This document shows, in pieces, positions 8,671 to 16,428 of a DNA stretch of 48,641 nt. A model generated the notes under the pieces. That model did no database searches. It had not been told where the DNA came from and worked only from the letters and a program-made list of their open reading frames with translations. The stretch is taken from positions 1 through 48,641 of the forward strand of contig NZ_LYVF01000188.1 of the NCBI RefSeq assembly GCF_001655685.1. Direction: 5' to 3'. Each line of letters starts with the position of its first letter. Positions within the stretch are counted from its first letter, which is position 1. The position numbers and the translations under genes are program-made. Source of the DNA: Desulfotomaculum copahuensis. Its GTDB lineage: Bacteria > Bacillota > Desulfotomaculia > Desulfotomaculales > Desulfovirgulaceae.

Positions 8671-11241
8671 CTAGTTTACTGCAACTGTGGTTCCGGCTGT
8701 CACTGGGTTTAAGAGAGCAGATGTATCCTTGATTGGGGATGCACCAGCAGTAGTAATAGTGTGGGGTTTTGTCAAGTCAAGAGTCCCCGCTGGCAAGGTA
8801 AGTTTAACTTTATTGTCAAAACCAGGAACCGGATCAGCAGTTATTGTAGCTGGAGCCAATGCAACGCCGTTTTCATTAATCGTAAAGTTGGCTTTGACAT
8901 CTGTGGCAGCACCAACAGTCACATCTTCACTAAAAGTCAGAACAATGGTAGCATTGTCAACTGCCTGGGCTGATTGAAGCACAGGCGGAACGTTGTCGAC
9001 AACGGCAACAGGAGTTACGGTAGGTGTCACAGTAGCACCGGCAGCAGTTTGAACGCCTGAGACGCTCAACAAAGCGGCAGGATCAGACTTGGCAATGCTG
9101 TTGGCCGGCAGGGTTATGGTGGCAACCGTCATGGTTGGGTCTAGCGTTATCGTAGTGCCAGCCGGCATCGCGGCTCCGTTTAGACTGTAGTTGCCAGGAT
9201 CAGTTGCAGACCCTGTCACGGCACCACCTTTAACTGCAGCACTATATGTGGCGGTGAATTTATTTGTACCAGCATTAGCCAATGTAACGGTAAGAGCGGC
9301 AGGCGGATTGGCAGAATTACCGAAGTCAATCACCTGGGTGCTGGCAGCGCTTTGGTTTGGAGTCAGGGCTGTATCGGTCACAAATCCGGCCGGGAAAGTG
9401 AAGGTGTACTTACCGCTCAAAGCCGTAGCAGCTGTCAAAGGAATAGTGACTTGAGTATCACCGGCAGACACCGGGTTGGAATTGGGCGCAAAGAATCCGA
9501 CAGTTCTATCTACGCCATTGGCATCGACAACAGTAACACCAGTTGTAGAATAACCGGCGGAAGCTGCCAGGCCTTTGCTGTAGGTCAATACAATATTAGT
9601 AACCTTACCGCTGACATCCTTATTGAAGTTGGTGCCTGTAATAGCCGGGGCTGTTGTATCTTTTGTCAGGGTGACCGGAGCAGTTGTCGCGACCATGGCG
9701 TTACCATATTGATCTTTGATATTATTCGTGAATACTACAGTGTAGGTGCGGGATGTTTTAGTATTGTACATAGTAGGATCGGTAATTGGAACAAGGAACT
9801 TCGTCCCGGTTGCATCTCCCGGTAGAGGTGTCACGGCACCAATTGGTACATTGTTTAACAATTCGTCTTTAACTGAAATGTTGGCGGCTGTAACAGTAGC
9901 GGGATCCATTTTAGTGGAGAAGGTTACCAAAATATTTGTATCACTATAAGCGGATACGCTGGCCGTGGGTGCATTAACATTCTGAATGACATTAAAATTA
10001 ACTGTTGTCGGGTTGGGACTAATCATATTGCCGGATAGATCCTTCAGGTTAAGCACAACCAGGGCATGCTCTTTGGAAGGATCTAAACTTAAACCGGATA
10101 TCGTCCCAATCGTATTTGTAGGATCAAGGACAGGGACCACAACTGCTCCATCCAGTTTAAAGATGCTTCCTGCAAGGCTGACTGGTTCACTGAAGGTCAC
10201 TTTCGCGCTGGTAGCGTTGCCGCTGCCAGAATTGGATACAACACTTACTATAGTTGGAGAAGTCGTGTCAGCAACGGTTATTGTTTTCGTGTAAAGAGGA
10301 GCGGTTTCACTTAGATCCTTTGATTTTACTCCATTAATAGTAACAGCAACCGGAGTAGGCGTCGCGTTACTAATTGCAGGGTTTAAGTTAATAAGTACCG
10401 TCTGTCCATCGGACTGCAGTACAGCGGAAGCGAAAGTTGCGCCAACTAATGAATAACTTGCAGGAGCCTGCGCGGTAGCGCTATCAACAGGCTTGCTGAA
10501 GACAACCTGAATCTGACTGCCGTTAAGAGCGCTCACCGACTGCACCTCTAACTGAGTGCCGACCGAAGTTTTGGCTGACACCGAATGCGTCCAATCCTGC
10601 GGCGCGTTGGGGTCGCAGGCATATACCACGATGTTGTAAGTACCGGGTGTGGCGGGCGTAAAGGTAAAGGTGTTTGATGTTGAATAATCTCCGCTGGCCG
10701 TCCACTTGGTGGCGTCGACGGGATCCTGATACCAGAACTGATACCGGGCGGCGTGGATGTTGGTCGAAGAGGCGGTCGCGGTTATCTGACCGTTGGCATA
10801 GCTGGCATTCAGGCTGACGGTGCTGCCGACATTGAGCACATAGGTTTTGTCGGCGTACACGGCGTTTGCCCAGTTGCCTGCATCAACGTCGCTTTTATCC
10901 ATGGCGTAAACAGCCACGGTGTAGCTGCCGGCGGCAAGGTTGCTCATGGTGAAGGTATTGGTTGATGAGTAATCCTGTACGGCCGTCCACACATAGTTGG
11001 TGCTCGGGCCGATCACCCAGAACTGGTATTCCGGATTGCTGGCGGTATCCGTGCAGTTGGCGGTAAAGGTCACATTGCTGCCGATGGCAACCGGTGTGTA
11101 TGAGTTTGCCGGTCCGCTGACGGTGACGTTGCTCACCGGGTTGCTATCGGCGAAGGCTGGAATGGCGGAAAACACCATCATGGCCATCATGGCCAGCACC
11201 AGCAGTACGCTCAGTTTTTTCATATTGGCTGACTTATGCAT
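8671..11241 (-). CDS. Secreted surface (S-layer-like) protein: two triple-tyrosine repeats plus Big_5/SbsA-type Ig-like domains
   Basis: 856 residues from ATG 11241 (GGAGG 12 nt upstream); an upstream in-frame GTG at 11250 lies too close to the Shine-Dalgarno. Signal peptide ends near PAFADSN. Numbered from the GTG, residues about 40-142 and 143-235 are two triple-tyrosine repeats (EYQFW..., QDYSSTNTF, VAVYAMD; then RYQFWYQ, GDYSTSNTF, VVYACD). From about 236 to the end are Ig-like units with Big_5-type wording such as SGSQIQVVFSKPVD-like, KVTFSEPVSLAGS and IVLTFSEDVTVG. No SLH, LPXTG or membrane anchor is seen, so attachment to the cell is unexplained. The Ig-like part of the gene is clearly AT-richer than the repeat part and the neighbours. 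It probably forms or decorates the outer layer. Confidence 0.85.
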   Translation of the reverse strand: MHKSANMKKLSVLLVLAMMAMMVFSAIPAFADSNPVSNVTVSGPANSYTPVAIGSNVTFTANCTDTASNPEYQFWVIGPSTNYVWTAVQDYSSTNTFTMSNLAAGSYTVAVYAMDKSDVDAGNWANAVYADKTYVLNVGSTVSLNASYANGQITATASSTNIHAARYQFWYQDPVDATKWTASGDYSTSNTFTFTPATPGTYNIVVYACDPNAPQDWTHSVSAKTSVGTQLEVQSVSALNGSQIQVVFSKPVDSATAQAPASYSLVGATFASAVLQSDGQTVLINLNPAISNATPTPVAVTINGVKSKDLSETAPLYTKTITVADTTSPTIVSVVSNSGSGNATSAKVTFSEPVSLAGSIFKLDGAVVVPVLDPTNTIGTISGLSLDPSKEHALVVLNLKDLSGNMISPNPTTVNFNVIQNVNAPTASVSAYSDTNILVTFSTKMDPATVTAANISVKDELLNNVPIGAVTPLPGDATGTKFLVPITDPTMYNTKTSRTYTVVFTNNIKDQYGNAMVATTAPVTLTKDTTAPAITGTNFNKDVSGKVTNIVLTYSKGLAASAGYSTTGVTVVDANGVDRTVGFFAPNSNPVSAGDTQVTIPLTAATALSGKYTFTFPAGFVTDTALTPNQSAASTQVIDFGNSANPPAALTVTLANAGTNKFTATYSAAVKGGAVTGSATDPGNYSLNGAAMPAGTTITLDPTMTVATITLPANSIAKSDPAALLSVSGVQTAAGATVTPTVTPVAVVDNVPPVLQSAQAVDNATIVLTFSEDVTVGAATDVKANFTINENGVALAPATITADPVPGFDNKVKLTLPAGTLDLTKPHTITTAGASPIKDTSALLNPVTAGTTVAVN

Positions 11242-11310
11242 TAAAAGCACAATCCTCCTTTTCGGGCGGTCGGGCCGCCCCTCTGGGTAGTTTTGGGTTT
11301 GACGCGGTCT

Positions 11311-11511
11311 TCATTTCCTGGTGACTGATGCTTTCGTCCCAGCGCCGGATTCATCCGCTTTTTGCAGGTAGGATTTCAGGGCGTCGGCCACAATCTCCCG
11401 CTGGCTGAGGCCGGTTTCCATGGAGCGCTGCATCAGTCTTTCCTTCAATTCCGGGTAGACGCGCACCTGGAAGGCCACGTACGCCCTGGCGCCGCCGATG
11501 ACATTAGCCAA
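11311..11511 (-). CDS. Small ribbon-helix-helix (Arc/CopG-like) protein, copy 2
   Basis: 66 residues from TTG 11511. A short beta strand (AYVAFQVRV) is followed by two helices, YPELKERLMQRSMETG and SQREIVADALKSYL, the layout of ribbon-helix-helix DNA-binding proteins, which act as dimers. It is a paralogue of the protein at 11578-11814: both begin MAN, share FQVR, LKE.L..RS.ETG.SQ..IV..AL..YL, and both are preceded by the same GGAGGTGAGAGGTGA leader, so the pair arose by tandem duplication. No toxin gene is adjacent. The next gene on the strand is the surface protein, which it may regulate; that is inference. Confidence 0.75.
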   Translation of the reverse strand: MANVIGGARAYVAFQVRVYPELKERLMQRSMETGLSQREIVADALKSYLQKADESGAGTKASVTRK

Positions 11512-11577
11512 ACACGCTCACCTCTCACCTCCCACAGTCGTATATCCCAAGTCTGCCGGCGCGGTTCCACTCGACGG

Positions 11578-11814
11578 CTACCGCCGGTCCGGACGGTCTT
11601 CATCCTCCCCGCCGGTGCCGTCCTCCTCCTCCTCGATTTGCTCGCTCTGCGGGGTGAGTCCCGCGTCCAGGTAGTGCTGCAGGGCGGCGATGACAATGGA
11701 GGCCTGGCTGACTCCCGTTTCAAAGGACCGTCGGGCCAGTTTTTCTTTCAAATCCGGCGAGATCCGCACCTGGAACGAGACATACGCCTTGGGACGGCTG
11801 TAGATATTGGCCAA
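11578..11814 (-). CDS. Small ribbon-helix-helix (Arc/CopG-like) protein, copy 1
   Basis: 78 residues from TTG 11814, behind GGAGGTGAGAGGTGA. The strand AYVSFQVRI and helices SPDLKEKLARRSFETG and SQASIVIAALQHYL form a ribbon-helix-helix fold. Unlike its paralogue it ends in an acidic/basic tail (QIEEEEDGTGGEDEDRPDRR). A small DNA-binding regulator is the likely role. It is the first gene of a minus-strand unit that continues with the second copy and then the surface protein; the 390 bp in front of it carries Spo0A boxes, a palindrome and hairpins. Confidence 0.75.
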   Translation of the reverse strand: MANIYSRPKAYVSFQVRISPDLKEKLARRSFETGVSQASIVIAALQHYLDAGLTPQSEQIEEEEDGTGGEDEDRPDRR

Positions 11815-12134
11815 TTAGATCACCTCTCACCTCCTGGCTGATCTTTTTACGGTTGAGAATCAACCGCCGGGCGTCACCTCCCCAGTGCCTGTATGTTTAT
11901 TCCTCACCCCGGATGACGGGGTGAAAGCGGTTGGCTGAAATTGGGTGGGTTTGGGACCTGGAATGATCCCCCAGTACCAACTATAGTTGAGTGGTTGGTT
12001 GCATTACATGGTGATTGGTTCCTATTACACAGGCATATATTCTCTGCTGTTTTGGATAATCCTCCAAAAAGAAACAAAATCTCTGGGAAAATCTTTCGAC
12101 ATTATTCGACATTTACCATTGCTTTTTGGGCGTC
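11815..12134 (-). promoter_or_regulatory. Structured upstream region of the RHH/surface-protein genes
   Basis: No gene is supported here. Features seen, in minus-strand order: two Spo0A boxes (12095-12111); a TTTTGGA-6 nt-TCCAAAA palindrome (12050-12069) that could be an operator for an RHH dimer; the perfect palindrome AACTATAGTT near 11980-11995; a hairpin with 8-bp arms TCACCCCG/CGGGGTGA (11904-11924); a second hairpin CGGTTGA/TCAACCG (11850-11866); then the duplicated GGAGGTGAGAGGTGA. A promoter is expected between the 0A boxes and the palindrome, but no hexamer pair is convincing. Confidence 0.55.
12095..12111 (-). promoter_or_regulatory. Two tandem perfect Spo0A boxes
   Basis: On the minus strand TGTCGAA occurs twice with a 3-nt gap, giving a 10-bp repeat distance, one helical turn. 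TGTCGAA (TGNCGAA) is the established Spo0A box of Bacilli and Clostridia, and in-phase tandem boxes are typical of Spo0A-P dimer sites. They lie about 280 bp upstream of the first RHH gene and just after the terminator of the TPR gene. The likely target is the RHH/surface-protein unit. Confidence 0.72.
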
Positions 12135-12160
12135 AAAAAGGACCGGGTTTTCCCCGGTCC
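12135..12160 (-). terminator. Rho-independent terminator after the O-antigen-ligase/TPR operon
   Basis: Minus strand GGACCGGG (12160-12153) pairs with CCCGGTCC (12147-12140) through a 5-nt A-rich loop, followed by TTTTT. It lies about 50 bp after the stop of the TPR gene. Confidence 0.9.
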
Positions 12161-12207
12161 CGAAGCGATCCGTCATTAATTTTCAGGCGGCGCGGGACAC
12201 GCATTCA

Positions 12208-13164
12208 TTAAAGCACGGGCGTTTTAACCAGCTGGCTGTACATGTTTGTGTAGCCCTTGTTTACGGCATCCGCCTGCTGGAGCAGCTTCTGCGCCTCCGC
12301 CTCTTTGCCCTGCTTGTGCTTGAGCACGGCCAGCCAGGTCAGCGCCTCGCCTTTAGCCTGATTGTCGCCGCTGGCGGCCTGCAGGTCCTTTTCCGCCTGC
12401 GGCTGCTGGCCGAGCATGTATTCGGCCTCGCCCAGGTAGAGCTGCAGGTGCGGGGTGACGGCCAGCATCGGAGCGTCCTTCCAGAGGCGCTTTTCTTCCG
12501 CGCCCAGGCCGTTCACCCGCGCCTGGATCATGGCCGGCACCTGCAGCGCTTCCGTCAGGTGCCTGCGGGCGGCGTCCTTCTGTCCGGCCTGCAGTTCGCC
12601 CCGGCCAGCGCCGGCGTAAACGGCGGCCAGCGTTTCGTACCAGTTGATCTGGTAGGGGGCCAGTTCCACCGCCCGGCGGGCGTGTGCGACCGCTTCTTCG
12701 TACTTGCCGTTGGCCAGGTAGGCCTGGGCCAAAAGCGCCCTGGCGTCAGCCAGCCTTTCGCTGCGCGCGGCGGTCTGCAGCGCTTCGGCCAGCGCCTGCC
12801 GCGGTTGGCCGGTAGCCAGGTAGACGCGCGCCAGTTCGCCGTGGTAGTCGGCGTTGAACGGGTTGTAGGTGACGGCCTTCTGCAGATCGGCCAGGCCCTG
12901 CTGGGCGTTGCCGGCCTGCAGCTGGGCGCCGGCCTGCTGGGCGTAGTTGCCGGCCGCAGCCAGCGAGCCGCCGGTGAGAAATACCGCGGCGCACAGCACG
13001 GTGGCGGCGGCCAGCACGGCCGGCCGGGCCGGGCGGTGCTTGTCCTGTCGCCGGCCGGCCGGTTTCGCCGCTTTAACCTGGTTCGATTGTTTCAATACCT
13101 GTTTGACCGGCGGTTCGGCGGAGGCCGGGATGGCCACCGGTTTTCTTCTGCTCTTTTTACTCAT
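12208..13164 (-). CDS. Membrane-anchored TPR-repeat protein
   Basis: 318 residues from the second of two adjacent ATGs (13164), which is better spaced from AGGAG than 13167. A basic N-terminal tail (about 1-50, KKSRRKPVAIP...) is followed by one membrane segment (about 50-70, VLAAATVLCAAVFLTGG) and then at least six TPR units to the end (for example LADLQKAVTYNPFNADYHGE, VAHARRAVELAPYQINWYET, AEALTWLAVLKHKQGKEA-like). TPRs mediate protein binding. It lies 18 bp after the coiled-coil gene and behind the O-antigen-ligase-like gene. The pairing of a Wzy/WaaL-like membrane protein with a TPR protein suggests the TPR part helps in polymer assembly or substrate recruitment. Ends in a strong terminator. 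Confidence 0.82.
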   Translation of the reverse strand: MSKKSRRKPVAIPASAEPPVKQVLKQSNQVKAAKPAGRRQDKHRPARPAVLAAATVLCAAVFLTGGSLAAAGNYAQQAGAQLQAGNAQQGLADLQKAVTYNPFNADYHGELARVYLATGQPRQALAEALQTAARSERLADARALLAQAYLANGKYEEAVAHARRAVELAPYQINWYETLAAVYAGAGRGELQAGQKDAARRHLTEALQVPAMIQARVNGLGAEEKRLWKDAPMLAVTPHLQLYLGEAEYMLGQQPQAEKDLQAASGDNQAKGEALTWLAVLKHKQGKEAEAQKLLQQADAVNKGYTNMYSQLVKTPVL

Positions 13165-13181
13165 CATGCGCTCCTGTTTGT

Positions 13182-13643
13182 TTATTCGCGTGCCAGCATT
13201 TTATCCAGCGCCTGCAGTGCGGGCGGCAGCGGATTGACCTTTTTCTTCAAATATTTCAGTTCATACTCATGTCTGCCGTACATTTCGGCAATAATGTCGA
13301 TCTTTTCCAGGATGTCATTTTGCGCCGACCGCAATGCTTTCTGGCCATCCAGCAGCTCAAATACAGCCGTCTGCACGGCTTTCATTTCCCCGCGCATCTT
13401 TTCCTGTTCGCTGCGGAACAGTTCCTGGCCGGCCGCCAGAGCGGTCACTTCCCGGCGCAGATCCGCCTGGCCTTCCGCCAGGGAGATCACTTCCCCGTGC
13501 ATTCCGGCCTGGATTTCCGCCAAACCGGTCACTTCCCGGCGCAGACCGGCCTGGCCTTCGGCTACAGTGCCGATCATTTGCGCCAACCGGGCCACCTGTT
13601 CTGTCAGCCGGTCCACTTTTTGATGCAGGGTTTGGTCTTCCAT
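13182..13643 (-). CDS. Coiled-coil protein of unknown function
   Basis: 153 residues from ATG 13643, chosen over an upstream GTG (13652) because GGGGTG lies 6 nt before it. Almost the whole chain is predicted coiled coil, with repeating units such as LAEGQADLRREVTALAAGQ, LAEIQAGMHGEVISLAEGQ and TVAEGQAGLRREVTGLAEIQ, an about 14-residue repeat with leucines at heptad spacing. The C-terminus (ELKYLKKKVNPLPPALQALD) is basic. No membrane segment or signal peptide. Such proteins are annotated as hypothetical in many Clostridia. Position between the ligase-like and TPR genes suggests a scaffold in that complex, by context only. Confidence 0.7.
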   Translation of the reverse strand: MEDQTLHQKVDRLTEQVARLAQMIGTVAEGQAGLRREVTGLAEIQAGMHGEVISLAEGQADLRREVTALAAGQELFRSEQEKMRGEMKAVQTAVFELLDGQKALRSAQNDILEKIDIIAEMYGRHEYELKYLKKKVNPLPPALQALDKMLARE

Positions 13644-13670
13644 CCGGATCACCCCTGGTTTTTGTTACCA

Positions 13671-15224
13671 TTATAACCGGCCCTGTCCTTCCGCGCCAGT
13701 CCATTTTCCGGCCAGGGCGCGGGCGCAGGCGAAAAGCGTCCATAAGACCAGGGTGAGGGCGGACAGGGACAGATCGAAGTCGATCAGCGCGTGGGCGCCG
13801 ATGGCCAGCGCGGCCACGGTCACGGTCCAGATCAGGGCCTCTCCGGTGCCGCCCGGTTCCGCCGCCCGGTGGGCGCGGTGGCCGGCCCACAGAAAGCAGA
13901 TCCAGATGCCGAGCACCACCAACAGTCCGATCAGGCCTGTTTCCACCGTCACCTGGAAGTAATAGCTGTGCACCTGATTGGAGTTGTACAGGTAGCCCTG
14001 GAAGCCCCGGTAGGCCTCCTGCCAGCCGCCGCCGCCCCAGCCCAGGACGGGCCGCTGTTTGATCATGGCCAGGGCGTCCTTGACGAAGTACATTCTTTCA
14101 ATGGCGTCCCGCAGGTATTTGAATGTATCCACTTTATGCAGGTGCAGGGCCAAAAAACCGGCCGCCCCGGCCACCAGCACAACCAGTATGCCGCCCAGGG
14201 TCAGGTTGACCCGCCGCTTGACCGCGGCAAACCGGTCCACCCAGCCGGCCAGCCGAAAATTCCAGGCCCACTGTCCGGCCAGGGTGAGCACCAGTCCGGC
14301 CAGCATCCACAGCCAGGCCGCGGCCATCTGTTTGGCCGTGGCGGCATTGATGAACAGGCGGGCGGCCGGATAGGCCAGGATGCCCAGGAACACCAGGTGC
14401 AGCAGGACGGGCAGGCGTTTTTGCCAGTGCAGGCCGATCAGGTAGAGCACCACGGCCGCGCCGGTGACCAGCAGGCCGCCCCGCGATTTGGTGCCGAACA
14501 ATACAGCCAGCAGGATGAAGTCAAGCGCCTTATAGAGATAGCCGAAGGGACGGCTACGCAACAGCCTGTCCGGCAGCGTTTTGAGCAGTGTACGGTCGGT
14601 AATCGCGTCGCGCAGGGCCAGTGCGCCGTATTCTGATTTGAAGAAGAGGCCCAGGAACACCGCCGCCGTCAGGTAGCTGGCCAGGGCGTTGGGGTACTGG
14701 AAGGTGGAGTAGATGCGCCCGCCCAAAAAGCCGTCTTTGACACTGGCCAGGCCGGTGGCGGTGAACAGCCCGGCCAGGGCCACGCCCACAGCGGCCAGGT
14801 AGATCACATGCAGCAGCCGGATCGCCTCACGCTGCCCCGTCACCACCTGCACCGCCGTCCAGTAAACCAGGAAATAGAGGACGTTCTTCACGATCTCATC
14901 CAGCGCCAGGCCGGCGTTCACCGCCACAAAGGAGGACAGTATGTACGCCGCCGGCAGGGCGAGGGCGAAATAGTCCAGCGGGTGGGAGAGAAAGGCATAA
15001 TCGCGCCGGCCGTGTTTCCACAGCCAGGCGCACCAGCAAATCAAGGCGGCCAGCATGAGCGCCCGTTCCTGATCGGCAGCGAAAAACAGGCCGCGGAAGA
15101 AGGGCGGGAAAAAAAGCAGCAGGGCCAGGCCCCAGAAGGCCGCCTGGTAGGTCCAGGGTTCGGCGGCGGCCGGCTGTACGTTTATTTTTGTTTTGGCCGC
15201 GTCGAGGGCGACAATTTTAGCCAT
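13671..15224 (-). CDS. O-antigen ligase/polymerase (Wzy_C/WaaL-like) membrane protein
   Basis: 517 residues from ATG 15224 (AAGGAG 7 nt upstream); an in-frame GTG two codons earlier is less well placed. About twelve membrane segments. The family signature is the loop between late helices: KQRPVLGWGGGGWQEAYRGF followed by an outside His in NQVHSYYFQVTVETG. An Arg-Gly-Gly (KSRGGLLVTGAAVV) after an internal helix also fits. Members polymerise or transfer polyprenyl-linked glycans on the outer face of the membrane; in Gram-positives they act on wall or capsule polymers or on proteins. First gene of a three-gene operon with the coiled-coil and TPR genes. The exact acceptor cannot be read from sequence. 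Confidence 0.88.
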   Translation of the reverse strand: MAKIVALDAAKTKINVQPAAAEPWTYQAAFWGLALLLFFPPFFRGLFFAADQERALMLAALICWCAWLWKHGRRDYAFLSHPLDYFALALPAAYILSSFVAVNAGLALDEIVKNVLYFLVYWTAVQVVTGQREAIRLLHVIYLAAVGVALAGLFTATGLASVKDGFLGGRIYSTFQYPNALASYLTAAVFLGLFFKSEYGALALRDAITDRTLLKTLPDRLLRSRPFGYLYKALDFILLAVLFGTKSRGGLLVTGAAVVLYLIGLHWQKRLPVLLHLVFLGILAYPAARLFINAATAKQMAAAWLWMLAGLVLTLAGQWAWNFRLAGWVDRFAAVKRRVNLTLGGILVVLVAGAAGFLALHLHKVDTFKYLRDAIERMYFVKDALAMIKQRPVLGWGGGGWQEAYRGFQGYLYNSNQVHSYYFQVTVETGLIGLLVVLGIWICFLWAGHRAHRAAEPGGTGEALIWTVTVAALAIGAHALIDFDLSLSALTLVLWTLFACARALAGKWTGAEGQGRL

Positions 15225-15442
15225 GTGCACGCTCCTTAAATATGATTTATGGCATAAACTTTTTTATTCTACAAAAATATTTTAAAATCCTGCCTGGCGG
15301 CATGAAAATTTCCGCGCCCCCGGCGCGGGGTCCGCCGCCGCGGGCGGCGTTTGATGCGGCGGCCGCACAGCCGCCGGCGCTCTACCGGAATGGGCGGCCG
15401 GCGGCGGACATCCGGCGGCCGGGGCAGGAATATTTGGAATGC

Positions 15443-15449
15443 TGTCGAA
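15443..15449 (+). promoter_or_regulatory. Candidate single Spo0A box
   Basis: A perfect TGTCGAA lies 38 bp before the TTG start of the copper-amine-oxidase-N gene, immediately upstream of a TATAGT hexamer (15452-15457) that could be a -10. No clear -35 was found. A single 7-mer can occur by chance, so this is tentative. Confidence 0.35.
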
Positions 15450-15486
15450 GTTATAGTGCTTAGTGCTGGAAAAGGAGGTGAATATA

Positions 15487-15990
15487 TTGCTCAAAAAGGC
15501 TTTATTGCCCCTGCTGGCCGGTCTGGCCCTGGCCGCGGCCGTGTATATGGCGCCTGCGGCCGCCCCGGCGGCGGCCGCCACGGCCGGCGCCCGGACCGCG
15601 CAGACGGTCACCGCCGCTGTTTACAGTCCGGCGCAGCCGGCCGGCATCGCAGTATTTGTAAACAGCAAAAAGCTCACTTTCGACGTGCCGCCGGTGGTGG
15701 AAAACGGGCGCACGCTGGTGCCCCTGCGGGCGATCTTTGAAGCGCTGGGCGCGCAGGTGGGTTGGGACGGCAAGACAGGCACCGTCACCGCCAAACGCGG
15801 CGAGGTGACCGTCAAACTGACCCTCAAGCAGATCAAGGCCTACCGCAACGGCAAGGCGGTCACGCTCGAGGTGCCGGCCAGGCTGGTCAAAGGCCGCACC
15901 ATGGTGCCGCTGCGCTTTGTCAGCGAGGCATTCGGGGCGCAGGTGAACTGGAATGCGAAAACCCGGGCGATCACCGTTGGCCTGAAGTAG
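15487..15990 (+). CDS. Secreted copper-amine-oxidase N-terminal-domain protein
   Basis: 167 residues from TTG 15487, which is preceded by AAAGGAGGTG with a 6-nt gap; a longer frame from GTG 15463 would put the ribosome site inside the gene. Signal peptide about 1-32 (KKALLPLLAGLALAAAV, cleavage near AAAATAG). Two copper-amine-oxidase-N1 units follow: PPVVENGRTLVPLRAIFEAL with VGWDGKTGTVTA, then ARLVKGRTMVPLRFVSEAFG with VNWNAKTRAITVGLK. A wall-associated or secreted module protein; no catalytic copper site is expected. It stands alone on the plus strand and ends in a strong terminator. Confidence 0.87.
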   Translation: MLKKALLPLLAGLALAAAVYMAPAAAPAAAATAGARTAQTVTAAVYSPAQPAGIAVFVNSKKLTFDVPPVVENGRTLVPLRAIFEALGAQVGWDGKTGTVTAKRGEVTVKLTLKQIKAYRNGKAVTLEVPARLVKGRTMVPLRFVSEAFGAQVNWNAKTRAITVGLK

Positions 15991-16054
15991 CAGGCTGAAG
16001 GGCCGGACACGTCCGGTATGCCCGGGCGTGGACAAAAACATCCGGAACATGGGG

Positions 16055-16090
16055 CAAGCCCTGTGAGCCGCCGGCTCACAGGGCTTGTTT
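16055..16090 (+). terminator. Strong hairpin terminator after copper-amine-oxidase-N gene
   Basis: Perfect 15-bp arms (CAAGCCCTGTGAGCC / GGCTCACAGGGCTTG) with a 3-nt loop, followed by TTT. It starts 65 bp after the stop at 15990. The T run is short, but the stem is exceptionally long. Confidence 0.8.
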
Positions 16091-16365
16091 GCGCTCCACG
16101 GAAGGCGCGGCACGGACGGGTTTGTTCGCGCTCCACAAGAGCGCGCGTGACACGGGCGGGACTTGTTTAACGTCCCACGGTAACGCGCGCCGGTACGAAC
16201 GGATTTGCTCGCGCTCCACAAGAGCGCGCGTGACACGGGCGGGACTTGTTTAACGTCCCACGGTAACGCGCGCCGGCACGGACGGGTTTGTTTGCGCTTC
16301 ACTGAAACACGCGCGGACACGGGCGGGGTTTGTTCACCCTCCCGCGTACCGCCGCCCGCCGGCAA
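16084..16365. repeat. Array of about seven degenerate ~41-42 bp repeats, each with a small hairpin
   Basis: Units begin TTTG or CTTG and end near CGGGCGGG/CGGACGG. The best pair repeats 16127-16209 at 16210-16292 (83-bp period, two ~41-bp subunits, only a few changes). Several units hold an inverted repeat whose stem sequence differs but still pairs, for example CGCGCTC-cacaa-GAGCGCG. Repeats are contiguous with no unique spacers, so this is not a CRISPR. Confidence 0.75.
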
Positions 16366-16428
16366 CCGCACTGCAGGACGCCCGGGCACACCAGCCGGAC
16401 CCGCCACCGGCCGGGCCGCACCGCCGGT

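Larger units (their letters stand above)
15991..16428. other. Intergenic region with terminator and repeat array, no gene
   Basis: About 440 bp between convergent genes. It holds the terminator at 16055-16090 and the ~41 bp repeat array at 16084-16365. Short frames that cross it follow the repeats and have no ribosome binding sites. No T-tailed hairpin was found to end the minus-strand flagellar operon right after fliY. Confidence 0.6.

Noticed and set aside
11941-13623. 560-codon plus-strand open frame
   Set aside because: It is antisense to the TPR and coiled-coil genes, arises from high GC3 on the other strand, and has no protein-family features.
16084-16365. Possible CRISPR array
   Set aside because: Repeats are contiguous and degenerate with no unique spacers, and no cas genes are nearby.
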